Source: Caldifarciminota bacterium (GTDB taxonomy: Bacteria; Hydrothermota; Hydrothermia; Hydrothermales; JAJRUZ01). Taken from it: a stretch of 64,000 nucleotides of DNA. Of this stretch, positions 34,755 to 43,648 are shown one piece after another (position 1 is the stretch's first letter; each line of letters opens with the position of its first letter). The stretch is from positions 124,001-188,000 of the forward strand of contig JAJRUZ010000042.1 in the NCBI GenBank assembly GCA_024277525.1, in the 5' to 3' direction. The notes beneath the pieces are model-generated. The model was not told the DNA's origin. It searched no databases and was given only the letters and a program-made list of their open reading frames with translations. The position numbers were made by a program, and so were the translations under genes.

Positions 34755-35258
34755 ATGCCTATTATAAAGAAAAAAATTCAGTATGAGGCAGAAATTCCCA
34801 CTGCTTCAATGGCAGATATTGCTTTCCTTCTCATAATATTCTTTATGGTTACTACTATATTTTCAAGGGACAGGGGTTTAAAACTCATTTTACCTGAGAG
34901 GTCTCCTGAATCTAAGGTAAAAATAAAAAAAGAGAATTTATTATCAATATTTATAAATCCCGAGGGAAAGATATTTTTAAAAGATGAAATTGAAGAGACA
35001 CCTTTTGAGAAATTAAGGGAAAGAGTGAGGAATGAGATAATGGGTAATCCGGAAAAGCTTGTTATATTTATAAAGACAAATGTGGATGCCCCTTATAACA
35101 AAATGATAGATGTATTTGACGAAGTTTTGCTTGCCTATGAGGAAGCTGATTCAATAATGTGGGAAAGAGGGCTTCTTGATAAGAATGGAAACGGTATTTT
35201 TGAAAAGGATGAGCATCTGAAGAAGAAAATTTCAATAAAGGGAATAGGAGGCGGATAA
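34755..35258 (+). CDS. exbD: ExbD/TolR family protein with EF-hand-like loop
   Basis: 167 residues, longer than the usual ~140. One N-terminal helix (PTASMADIAFLLIIFFMVTT) carries the essential Asp that takes up protons in the ExbB channel. The periplasmic domain follows (GLKLILPERSPES, then KLVIFIKTNVDAPYNKM). Unusually, the C-terminal end contains DKNGNGIFEKDE, a full EF-hand calcium-loop pattern. It lies one base after exbB and overlaps the second exbD by one base. Confidence 0.88.
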   Translation: MPIIKKKIQYEAEIPTASMADIAFLLIIFFMVTTIFSRDRGLKLILPERSPESKVKIKKENLLSIFINPEGKIFLKDEIEETPFEKLRERVRNEIMGNPEKLVIFIKTNVDAPYNKMIDVFDEVLLAYEEADSIMWERGLLDKNGNGIFEKDEHLKKKISIKGIGGG

Positions 35259-35671
35259 TGAAAATTGAAAGGATTGCCAAGCCGAAGGCGGTGATTCCTA
35301 CTGCTTCAATGGCAGATATTGCTTTTTTACTTATAATATTTTTCATGCTTACGACAGTTTTCAGAAAGGAGAAGGGGCTTAAGACGATTCAATTCCCTCA
35401 GGCAGAGCAGACGCAGAGAATAAGGAAGCATAAGCATCTTGCTTACATATGGATTTCTAATAGAGGAGATATTTTTGTTCATGATTTGCCTGTGGATACC
35501 GCTTTTATAAAAAGGGATTTTCAGCAAAGGCTTTTTGAGGATCCCCAGCTTCTCACAATGATTATGGCGGATAAGAGAGTCAAATATAAGTATGTTCATA
35601 TGGTGACAGAGGCACTGAGGGCTGTAAAGGCATTGCGGGTGAGTTTCAGAACCGATTTTGAAAAAAAATGA
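35258..35671 (+). CDS. exbD: ExbD/TolR family protein, second copy
   Basis: 137 residues. The helix PTASMADIAFLLIIFFMLTT is almost identical to that of the first ExbD, so a gene duplication is likely, but the periplasmic parts differ strongly and this copy lacks the EF-hand-like tail. ExbD acts as a dimer or trimer inside ExbB, so the two copies may form a heteromer. The start is coupled to the stop of the first copy (TAATG). Confidence 0.9.
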   Translation: MKIERIAKPKAVIPTASMADIAFLLIIFFMLTTVFRKEKGLKTIQFPQAEQTQRIRKHKHLAYIWISNRGDIFVHDLPVDTAFIKRDFQQRLFEDPQLLTMIMADKRVKYKYVHMVTEALRAVKALRVSFRTDFEKK

Positions 35672-35677
35672 ATTTAC

Positions 35678-35706
35678 TTGACAAATTTTTAAAAAAACCT
35701 TAAAAT
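35678..35706 (+). promoter_or_regulatory. tonB promoter, leaderless
   Basis: Perfect TTGACA (35678-35683), a 17-base spacer, then TAAAAT (35701-35706). The ATG of tonB begins seven bases later at 35714, so transcription should start at or next to the start codon. There is no Shine-Dalgarno site. Confidence 0.75.
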
Positions 35707-35713
35707 AAATATT

Positions 35714-36322
35714 ATGATTGACCCACGTGAAAAATATGATTTAATTTTTCAAATTTCTTTGACGGTCACTTTAATATTGTTTATAATCCTCTTTATGGGC
35801 TTGAAGGTTCGAATTTCCCCTTATACTCCGAAAGGTGCAGAGGAAATAATTGTTGAAAATATTGAGGAGAAATTGCAGGAATTGGAGCTTCCCAAGCCTC
35901 CTCCTAAGCCGAAGGTGGTGCATGAGATAGAAGAGGCTGAGTCAGAGGAAGAGGAAAATGTTCAGGAAACCATAGAGGAGACAACCGGAGACATTGAGGA
36001 AATGGAAATTCCTGTTCCTGAACCGGGTCAAATATTTAATGAATTTGAAGTTGAGGAAAAACCGGTTTTAATAGAGAAAGCAAAGCCCGAATACCCTGAT
36101 ATTGCACGGCAACTCGGACTTCAGGGTTGGGTAAGGGTAGTAGTAATAGTTGGTCCTGATGGAAGAGTAATGAGAATTGAGAGAGTTATAGCTGATCATG
36201 AGGTATTTAAAGAGCCTGCCATAAAAGCAGCAATGAAGTGTGTATTTAAGCCTGCCAAACAGGCAGGTGTTCCTGTTTCTGTAAGGGTTGTAATACCCTT
36301 TCATTTTGTTCTTCGAAAATAG
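35714..36322 (+). CDS. tonB: TonB-family energy transducer
   Basis: 202 residues. One N-terminal membrane helix (LIFQISLTVTLILFIILFMGL). Then a linker with LPKPPPKPKVV followed by a very acidic stretch (EEAESEEEENVQE) in place of the usual Lys-Pro repeats. The C-terminal TonB domain (KAKPEYPDIARQLGLQGWV, then AAMKCVFKPAKQ and VRVVIPFHFVL) contacts outer-membrane receptors. The next gene is a TonB-dependent receptor 11 bases on. It has its own leaderless promoter. Confidence 0.93.
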   Translation: MIDPREKYDLIFQISLTVTLILFIILFMGLKVRISPYTPKGAEEIIVENIEEKLQELELPKPPPKPKVVHEIEEAESEEEENVQETIEETTGDIEEMEIPVPEPGQIFNEFEVEEKPVLIEKAKPEYPDIARQLGLQGWVRVVVIVGPDGRVMRIERVIADHEVFKEPAIKAAMKCVFKPAKQAGVPVSVRVVIPFHFVLRK

Positions 36323-36333
36323 GAGGATTTGAT

Positions 36334-39300
36334 ATGAGGGTAAAAATAAAATATCTTATCTTGCTCGGGGGTATTGTTTTTACATACCTCTGGGCAGGAA
36401 CAACGGGTAAAATTTCCGGTCGTGTTACGGATGCGACGACCGGAGAAGGTTTACCTTTTGCGGTTGTGAGAATAAAAGGGACCCAGATGGGTGCTTATAC
36501 GGATGATCAAGGATACTATGTGATATTGAATGTTCCTCCTGGTAAATATGACATTATTGTTTCTTATACCGGCTATCAGCCCGGCTATGTGAAGGATGTG
36601 GTAGTAGAAGTTGATAGGACTATTGAGGTTAATATCGCTTTAAAGCCAACTACGGTGGTGGCTGAAACAATTGTTGTGGAGGCAAGAGAAAAACTTATCA
36701 GACCCGATGTGCCTGAAAGTAAGCAAACATTTAAAGGAGAACAAATTCAATCAATTCCTGTTACTACAATTCAGCAGACGGTTGCAATTTCAGCAGGTGT
36801 TGTTGAAAGAGGCGGCTTGCATATAAGAGGCGGAAGACCTGATGAAGTAGTGTATGTAGTGAATGGTGTTGAAATAAGGGATCCTTACACTAATTATACA
36901 AGTGCGGGTGTTCCTCTTATTTCCCTGGAAGAAGCTTCAATTTCAAGAGGAGGGTTTGATGTTGATCAGGGTACGACTGCCTCAGGAGCAATTTCCATTG
37001 TGACGAGGAGCGGCGGTGACAAGTACGGCTTTGAACTCAGGACAACGACTATGGATTTTTCATTTCTTGGAAACACAATTTACGGATATCTTGATGAGAA
37101 TACAGGTGATTATTATAGGGATTTTGTCCTCGGAAAGGAGACTGATATAAGTAAAGTACGGGTTAAGAGGCATAGACAGGGGGAAATATTTTCCGATTTT
37201 GCAATATATGGACCTGTATTACCCGGAAGGAGGGACTGGGCTAAATTTTTCTTCAGCGGCGAATACCGAACAGATAGAAATAGAGTTCCTGTAGCAATGG
37301 ATGAATCTTGGAGGGATAAAAATTATGCTTTTAACGGTAAAATAACAGTTCCTTTCGGGAATACATTTCTTCTCTTCTGCTCAGGATTTTACAGATATCA
37401 AAAATGGAGAAACTGGGATGATAATTGGAGGTTTGCCCTTGATAATTTCTGGAGATATGAGGCAAGGGAATTTCAGATTTCCGGTGGTATAAACTGGCTT
37501 GTTTTGAATAAATATATGAATGAGTTCAGATTCGGATATTATAAGAGACACTGGAAAAGAAATGTCCTTGAAGATGTGGATAATGATGGAGTGGATGATT
37601 TTGATGATAGGGACGAAGACGGTTGGGTTGAAGTTGATTTGGATTATTTCAGACCAGTTTATTATGATTCTGTTCAGAAGAAGTGGGTTGTGGGTGATTA
37701 TAAGGTTGGTTTGGATTCTTTAATGAAACTTTATGAAGGGTATGAAGAGATGGTTGAAGTTAATGAAGCAGAGGGTTATGTTGAACTTCCCTTTTATTGG
37801 TGGGAGGCAGGTGTTGCTTCTCTCTACCCTGCCGTCTCACAGGGGCCTCCCTGGTGGCCACTTGATACTACTTATACTGCACCCTACAACAAAGCGGGAT
37901 GGGGACAGAGAACAAGATTGGATATAGAGGTGCTTGAAGTTTATAAATATGACGAATACGGAAATATGCTTCTTGATACCGTAATAGAAATGTCGGGTAA
38001 ATGGTACAGATATCCTTTTGAGCCGACACCGGAATATGTAAGAAGTGGGAAATCTTCCTTAGAAGACCTTTTAGGAGAAGGATGGAAAGAAAGAAGAGTT
38101 CTTCTAAAACTGGGAAATCAATACATGCCTCTTCCTTGGGTTTATCCACGGGCTCAGTGGGGAATCGGTGAAAGTAGATTATTTACATTTTCATGGAGAT
38201 TAACTTCACAGCTTGTTAAGAAAACAAAGACAACAGCCGGTCATGAACTTCTTGCAGGATTTGAGTACAAGAGAATGGGAATTACACGATATACGGTTGA
38301 TTATGCAGGTGGGTTATCAAATATTTATTTTGATTTTGTAAATCCTCCTTTTGAGAAAAGACCGGGGGACCCTGAGAATTTCATTGATTGGTTTGAAGAT
38401 CACCCGGTGAATCCCTGGCAGGTTGCTTTTTATTTAAGGGATAAAATAGAAATGGAAGGAATGGTAGCAAAAGTCGGTTTCAGGTTTGATTATTATGACC
38501 CGAACGGTTGGTTTTTCACTGATACACTTAAACCTTTTGATCTTGATCCTGTATACGGTGGTCAAGGTATCAGGTTATTAAGTAAAGCTGCAAGAGCAAA
38601 GGGAAGATGGTATATATCACCGAGGCTCGGTATTTCACATCCTATAACAGAAAGGGATGTATTGCATTTTACTTATGGGCATTATTTCCAGGTTCCACCT
38701 TACTATCAGATGATTACTTCTTATGTCTTTTCGGGTGCATTCCCGGTTGTAGGAAATCCCAATCTTGAGCCCGAAAAGACAATAGCATATGAATTGGGTA
38801 TCAAGCACGGTTTCACAGAAGACTTTATAGTGGATATTACCGCATTTTATAAAGATATATTCGGATGGGCAAGGTCAAATATGTATCCTATCGGACAGAC
38901 AGGTGAAAATTATACTTCTTTTACTAATGAAGATTACGGATATGCAAGGGGAATTGAGGTCTCATTTATCAAGAGAACAGGTGGTGCATTTTTACCTTAT
39001 CTTGGACTTAATGCTAATTATACATATCAAATAGCTCTCGGTTCCTTTTCCAGTCCCTGGCAGGCATACAGATGGCAATGGGCAAGATATCCTCTTCCTC
39101 CAAAGGAAATGTACCTTGATTGGGATATAAGACATAAATTGAATGTTGTAATCTCTTGGATAGTACCCAAGGGAGCAAAAGGTTTTGCATTTGATGACTG
39201 GGGGATTACAATAAATCATTCTTATAGCTCCGGTGCACCCTGGACGCCTCCTTTCAGGAGTTCCAGAGATGCAATGGAAAAAATTAATGCAGAAAGAATG

Positions 39301-39540
39301 CCTTCTACTCAGAATACTGATTTAAGAATTTTCAAGAATTTCTCCATAGGTGGGCATGGTTCACTTCAGCTTTTCTTGGATGTGTATAATCTACTTAATG
39401 TGAGAAATTTAAACAGTATTGCTGATGCACAATGGTATGATCAGTTTGGTGACCCTGAGGGCGAGGCAAAGAACCTTACGGTTTGGGGACAAAGAAGAAG
39501 GGTACGATTCGGTTTCTTTATTAAATTTGCTGGATTTTAA
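36334..39540 (+). CDS. TonB-dependent receptor with N-terminal carboxypeptidase-regulatory-like domain
   Basis: 1068 residues with a signal peptide (LILLGGIVFTYLWAG). Residues 25-110 form a CarboxypepD_reg-like beta domain (GKISGRVTDATTGEGLPFAV, GKYDIIVSYTGYQ). The plug domain follows (ESKQTFKGEQIQSIP, RGGLHIRGGRPDEVVYVVNG, GAISIVTRSGG), then a ~900-residue barrel ending in Phe (KFAGF). A loop has VDNDGVDDFDDRDEDGW, an acidic calcium-type sequence. No SusD partner is near, so the ligand is unknown. A strong AGGAGG site precedes the ATG; it opens the secreted-protein operon. Confidence 0.9.
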   Translation: MRVKIKYLILLGGIVFTYLWAGTTGKISGRVTDATTGEGLPFAVVRIKGTQMGAYTDDQGYYVILNVPPGKYDIIVSYTGYQPGYVKDVVVEVDRTIEVNIALKPTTVVAETIVVEAREKLIRPDVPESKQTFKGEQIQSIPVTTIQQTVAISAGVVERGGLHIRGGRPDEVVYVVNGVEIRDPYTNYTSAGVPLISLEEASISRGGFDVDQGTTASGAISIVTRSGGDKYGFELRTTTMDFSFLGNTIYGYLDENTGDYYRDFVLGKETDISKVRVKRHRQGEIFSDFAIYGPVLPGRRDWAKFFFSGEYRTDRNRVPVAMDESWRDKNYAFNGKITVPFGNTFLLFCSGFYRYQKWRNWDDNWRFALDNFWRYEAREFQISGGINWLVLNKYMNEFRFGYYKRHWKRNVLEDVDNDGVDDFDDRDEDGWVEVDLDYFRPVYYDSVQKKWVVGDYKVGLDSLMKLYEGYEEMVEVNEAEGYVELPFYWWEAGVASLYPAVSQGPPWWPLDTTYTAPYNKAGWGQRTRLDIEVLEVYKYDEYGNMLLDTVIEMSGKWYRYPFEPTPEYVRSGKSSLEDLLGEGWKERRVLLKLGNQYMPLPWVYPRAQWGIGESRLFTFSWRLTSQLVKKTKTTAGHELLAGFEYKRMGITRYTVDYAGGLSNIYFDFVNPPFEKRPGDPENFIDWFEDHPVNPWQVAFYLRDKIEMEGMVAKVGFRFDYYDPNGWFFTDTLKPFDLDPVYGGQGIRLLSKAARAKGRWYISPRLGISHPITERDVLHFTYGHYFQVPPYYQMITSYVFSGAFPVVGNPNLEPEKTIAYELGIKHGFTEDFIVDITAFYKDIFGWARSNMYPIGQTGENYTSFTNEDYGYARGIEVSFIKRTGGAFLPYLGLNANYTYQIALGSFSSPWQAYRWQWARYPLPPKEMYLDWDIRHKLNVVISWIVPKGAKGFAFDDWGITINHSYSSGAPWTPPFRSSRDAMEKINAERMPSTQNTDLRIFKNFSIGGHGSLQLFLDVYNLLNVRNLNSIADAQWYDQFGDPEGEAKNLTVWGQRRRVRFGFFIKFAGF

Positions 39541-39554
39541 AAAGGAGGTTTTAG

Positions 39555-41675
39555 ATGAAATACTATTTAAAAGTATTTATTCTATTGATGTTAGTGGGTG
39601 GTCTTATATTTGCAAGAAATAAAAACGCAAATTCCGGTATAACTACTTCTTCTGCAATGAAAACATCCGAGAATCTTATATTCCAAATTCTTGTACCGGA
39701 AGTATGGAATTACATGAGCAATTACGGTTCACTTGGTGGCGAATTCGGTGCGGGTCTATATGGATATTCTTGGCCCGGTGGTGCTGCTGTGAATAATTAC
39801 TATTTATGGGGTGGATACTTTGCAATAGGTGCAAAAGTAGGTGGAAGATATTACACTACTTACACACAGTATCCTCCTACAACAGGATTATGGGCACCAA
39901 CCTCTGATTTTATTGAATATGCGGGTCCGGGAAAATCGGTTTATGATGTTGTGGTTTCGTGGAATGATTTTAAAGATGATAATCCCAGAAACTCCAGTGG
40001 TAGGCATCTCGGAATTAAAATAATATGGAGGACACTTTCCTGGCCTCATGAACCGTATAATGATTTTATTGCTCATGAGATATATATAATTTATGATAAA
40101 TCTCAATCTGATATAGCCGGCGCAGGTGATTATCTTGACTCAGTCTTTGTGGGAATGTGGTATGACTGTGATGTTTCAAATGCTGATCCGACTGATCCTC
40201 ATATTGATGATTTAGTGGGTTTTGACGGTTGGACAAAAGGAGAATGGAATAACCCGAATTTTACATATCTCTGGGATAATATGGACTTGGTAACTCATAT
40301 GTCAAATGACACATTTTTACCGGAACCCGATGGAATAAATGATCATTATTTCATATGGGGTGATGAACCTGAATATGAAAAAATAGTTGATTCTTCAATG
40401 GCTATTACCATAAATCAGGCAGGAAACACTTATTTAGGGTATTTAATTCCTTATGGAATGAGTTATATTTATGATGGTGACAATCCTGCTGACCCAGGTG
40501 ATGATACGGGTGAAGGAGGAGCGTGTGCGGGTTATATAGGAGGAGCATGGATTTATACACCGCCTACCCCTTCTGATTCTATAGTGATAAACGGAACGGA
40601 TACTTTCAGGATCATAAGACCCTGGTCTCATCAATGGTGGAACTGGGAATCTGACCCTGCTACTGATGAGGATGTTTATGCATATTTAAAAGGAAAACAT
40701 CCTGCAACATTATTTTACAGATATGCTCCGCATCCTAAGGATTTAGGTTTCAAAGAGTTTGATTATAGATTTTTGAATACAGTCGGGCCATTTAGAATAA
40801 AAAGCGGAGACACTTTAAAATTGGTGTGGGTAGCAGGTGTTGGACAGGGACTTGATGGTGGATATGATGATTACTGGGGTAGAGGCTGGCAAAGGGGTTT
40901 AAGACATGTAATAGAATGGGCATTTAAAGCATATTATGCAGGTGACCCAGGAGATCCTGCACATCCAACACCGCCTAAATTTGATCCTAACAAAGATACT
41001 CACTGGAAAATTCCGGTACCTCCTCCCGCTCCTCTTTTAAGATATTCTCCTTCTCCCGAAGGTGTTGCTCTTGCATGGGATAATACAGCAGAGAGGTATG
41101 TGGATCCTTTGAAAGGAAGACCGGATTTTGTGAAATATAGAATATATAGAGCAATTTACCAGCCTTTAAATTTTGAACTTATAGCAGAGATTAATTACGA
41201 TGCCGAAGGGAATATAGCCCATAATTATGTGGATAATGAGGCAAAACCGGGTTACCCCTATTATTATGCAGTTACAGCTGTTGATGAAGATGGACTTGAA
41301 AGTCCGACTAACAATTATCTTAAAGACGAATACAATAATCCCTTACCCCTTATAATGCCCGTTTCTCCTTCTCTCCCGAATGATGTGAGTGGTGTTTATG
41401 TTACCCCTAATCCTTTCAAGGGTTCTGCTAAGTGGTCTCAAACTGAAGTACACAGTACTCTTGCGTTTATGAACCTCCCTCCTTCCTGTAATATTTATAT
41501 ATTTACATTTAGTGGAAAACTTGTAAAGAAAATTGTTCATAGGTCTGGAACAGGAATGGAAACTTGGAATCTTCTAAATGAGGATGGAATAAAGGTGTCG
41601 AGTGGTGTATATCTTTATAAGGTAGAGACACCTAATGGTAATTATAAAATAGGAAAATTTGTAATACTGGATTAA
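39555..41675 (+). CDS. Secreted protein with fibronectin-like and sorting domains
   Basis: 706 residues with a signal peptide (MLVGGLIFARN). Most of the body is a beta-rich region with many Trp and Gly-Asp pairs and no recognised catalytic motif. A fibronectin-III-like module lies near residues 490-600 (FVKYRIYRAIYQPL, YPYYYAVTAVDEDG). The end is a sorting domain (NIYIFTFSGKLVKKI, SSGVYLYKVETPN). A perfect GGAGG site precedes the ATG. It sits between the receptor and a PorV-type gene; export through the T9SS-like route is inferred. Confidence 0.75.
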   Translation: MKYYLKVFILLMLVGGLIFARNKNANSGITTSSAMKTSENLIFQILVPEVWNYMSNYGSLGGEFGAGLYGYSWPGGAAVNNYYLWGGYFAIGAKVGGRYYTTYTQYPPTTGLWAPTSDFIEYAGPGKSVYDVVVSWNDFKDDNPRNSSGRHLGIKIIWRTLSWPHEPYNDFIAHEIYIIYDKSQSDIAGAGDYLDSVFVGMWYDCDVSNADPTDPHIDDLVGFDGWTKGEWNNPNFTYLWDNMDLVTHMSNDTFLPEPDGINDHYFIWGDEPEYEKIVDSSMAITINQAGNTYLGYLIPYGMSYIYDGDNPADPGDDTGEGGACAGYIGGAWIYTPPTPSDSIVINGTDTFRIIRPWSHQWWNWESDPATDEDVYAYLKGKHPATLFYRYAPHPKDLGFKEFDYRFLNTVGPFRIKSGDTLKLVWVAGVGQGLDGGYDDYWGRGWQRGLRHVIEWAFKAYYAGDPGDPAHPTPPKFDPNKDTHWKIPVPPPAPLLRYSPSPEGVALAWDNTAERYVDPLKGRPDFVKYRIYRAIYQPLNFELIAEINYDAEGNIAHNYVDNEAKPGYPYYYAVTAVDEDGLESPTNNYLKDEYNNPLPLIMPVSPSLPNDVSGVYVTPNPFKGSAKWSQTEVHSTLAFMNLPPSCNIYIFTFSGKLVKKIVHRSGTGMETWNLLNEDGIKVSSGVYLYKVETPNGNYKIGKFVILD

Positions 41676-41687
41676 GGAGGTTTGAAA

Positions 41688-42671
41688 ATGAAGAAATTTT
41701 TAATGATATTAGTGATAATTTTATTACCTTTCTCTACCCTCTTTTCGCAGAAAAAGGAGGGTAGAGCGTCCGCAGACTTTCTCTCAATACCTTTATTGCC
41801 AGAAGCTATGGGAATGGGTTCAGCTTATGTAGCTGTTGAAGGCGGTCCTCATTATGTATTCTGGAATCCTTCTCGTATTGCTGAGGTTAAAGGAAAAGCA
41901 TTTTATGCAGGTTATGTAGGATGGTATGTTGAATCAAAAATTCCCTATTTCTCTTTTACCTTTTCAAAACCACCTTATGGTAATTTTGCAATTTTTGCTT
42001 CAGGAGTATATTCTCCCAATTTTCAAGAAGCTACGGAGGATGCCCTTTTAACCGGGAATGTTTTCTCTTACAGTGCTTATCAAATCGGTGTTTCTTATGC
42101 AAGGTATTACACAGATAAATTTGCTGCGGGGTTAAATATTAAGTATATTCAGGAAACATACGGACCTTATTCTAAGGCAAAAACCTATGCAATTGATGCA
42201 GGTTCCATTTTCCATACGGGATTTGGAAGTTGGCGACTCGGAATGGCTCTTCAGAATCTTGGTCCTGATATAAAACCAGAGGGAACATATCTTTTGTGGC
42301 AAACAGGTGAAATGAGACCTTATTCTGCTGCTCCTTTACCTGCTGTTTTTAGATTAGGACTTGCAGGTGAGGTGATAGATAATCCTGGTCTTAAAGTGAC
42401 CTTATCAATAGAACTTATGCACCCTACAGATTATGCAGAATCAGTATCTTTTGGAATGAAATTGTTATATATGAATATGGCTTATCTTTGCTTAGGATAC
42501 AGATATTACATAAGTAAACTCCCTGTTGACGATGTTGGTGCGGGTGGTTTAGGTTTCGGTTTCGGGCTTAATTATAAAACATCATTTGGTGGATTGGGAT
42601 TTTCTTATTCTTACACTGATATGGGTATTTTACCGGATATTCATCGTTTTTCTTTGAATTATGGATTTTAA
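41688..42671 (+). CDS. PorV/PorQ-family outer-membrane barrel
   Basis: 327 residues from the ATG at 41688, which has AGGAGG seven bases upstream; the TTG in the ORF track is two codons earlier. Signal peptide to about residue 20 (LPFSTLFSQ). The N-terminal PorV motif is clear: SIPLLPEAMGMGSAYVAVEG, then VFWNPSRIAEV. The rest is alternating barrel strands ending RFSLNYGF. PorV is the shuttle that takes T9SS cargo from the translocon to the PorU sortase. The family also includes FadL-like relatives, so the exact role is inferred from context. Confidence 0.85.
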   Translation: MKKFLMILVIILLPFSTLFSQKKEGRASADFLSIPLLPEAMGMGSAYVAVEGGPHYVFWNPSRIAEVKGKAFYAGYVGWYVESKIPYFSFTFSKPPYGNFAIFASGVYSPNFQEATEDALLTGNVFSYSAYQIGVSYARYYTDKFAAGLNIKYIQETYGPYSKAKTYAIDAGSIFHTGFGSWRLGMALQNLGPDIKPEGTYLLWQTGEMRPYSAAPLPAVFRLGLAGEVIDNPGLKVTLSIELMHPTDYAESVSFGMKLLYMNMAYLCLGYRYYISKLPVDDVGAGGLGFGFGLNYKTSFGGLGFSYSYTDMGILPDIHRFSLNYGF

Positions 42672-42687
42672 AAAGGAGGTTTTTATT

Positions 42688-43632
42688 ATGAAGATATTAA
42701 AAAATATAGTTTGTTTTAGTTTAATAATGATGATTGTATCGTGCGGTACTAAAACAGGTCCTACTCCGCCTCCTGCCCTTAGTTTAAGGAAATTGTTAAA
42801 AGAAGGTTGGACAAGCTATGGTAAACATGAAGAAGAAAAAGCGTATGCAAAATTTGATACTCTTGTTTCTATGGTAAGAGCGGATACAGGAGATGGGTAT
42901 ATAGGGCTTGCTTATGCTGCAAGAGATTTGTTTTCATATTCAGAATCTCACTCTTCAAATGCACTTGCGCTTTCCTTGCTTAATGACCCCATTAAAAGGG
43001 TATTGAATGAAAGGGCAATCATAATTGATTCCTCTTATTGGATTTATGTTAGGAATCCTATAGGATTTCTTGTAGATACTTTTGTAGTGTGTGAAGTGGG
43101 AAAGGAGGATAAAAGAGGTGTGCCGGTAGGAACAAAATTGAATTATGTAATTATAGAAGTTAAAGATAAAGCATTGAGATTAGCCCCTGACTTTACTCCG
43201 AAGGGTCCTCCCCGCAGTGAAGATGAGATTCTCGTGACTTATTATACTTATGACACTACAAAAGTTGTAAATGGCTTACATCTTTTAGCTTATGCAAACG
43301 AAGTTGCTACCTATTATGCTGAGAATAAATATTGGGAAGCTGCCGGTATGTTCAGGAATTTTGAAATCTTATTAGATAAATTTGGTTCTGATTTTAATTT
43401 TAGTAAGGCATATCCTATCCTTCTTGAAGATAAATCTATAGAAGAAGAACTCAATTCAATGATTAATGACTATAATGTTAAGTTAATCGGTGCTTTTGCA
43501 TACTTTAATAAAGGATTTTATGCGAATTCAATTTATATTGTGAGAGACCTTATAAATAATCCAAACTGGAATGACCCTGACAACCCTGATGTTGAAGCTT
43601 TATATAATAAATTAGTCGAACTTTCAAAATAA
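42688..43632 (+). CDS. TPR-like lipoprotein
   Basis: 314 residues from the ATG at 42688 with GGAGG upstream; the ORF-track ATG at 42661 overlaps the previous stop and is unlikely. Lipobox MMIVSC near residue 19. The body resembles helical repeats (LLKEGWTSYGKHEEEKAYAKF, VATYYAENKYWEAAGMF), so a periplasmic TPR fold is probable. Role unknown; it is embedded in the PorV/cargo operon, where lipoprotein partners are common. Confidence 0.7.
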   Translation: MKILKNIVCFSLIMMIVSCGTKTGPTPPPALSLRKLLKEGWTSYGKHEEEKAYAKFDTLVSMVRADTGDGYIGLAYAARDLFSYSESHSSNALALSLLNDPIKRVLNERAIIIDSSYWIYVRNPIGFLVDTFVVCEVGKEDKRGVPVGTKLNYVIIEVKDKALRLAPDFTPKGPPRSEDEILVTYYTYDTTKVVNGLHLLAYANEVATYYAENKYWEAAGMFRNFEILLDKFGSDFNFSKAYPILLEDKSIEEELNSMINDYNVKLIGAFAYFNKGFYANSIYIVRDLINNPNWNDPDNPDVEALYNKLVELSK

Positions 43633-43648
43633 CAAAGGAGGTTAGAAG

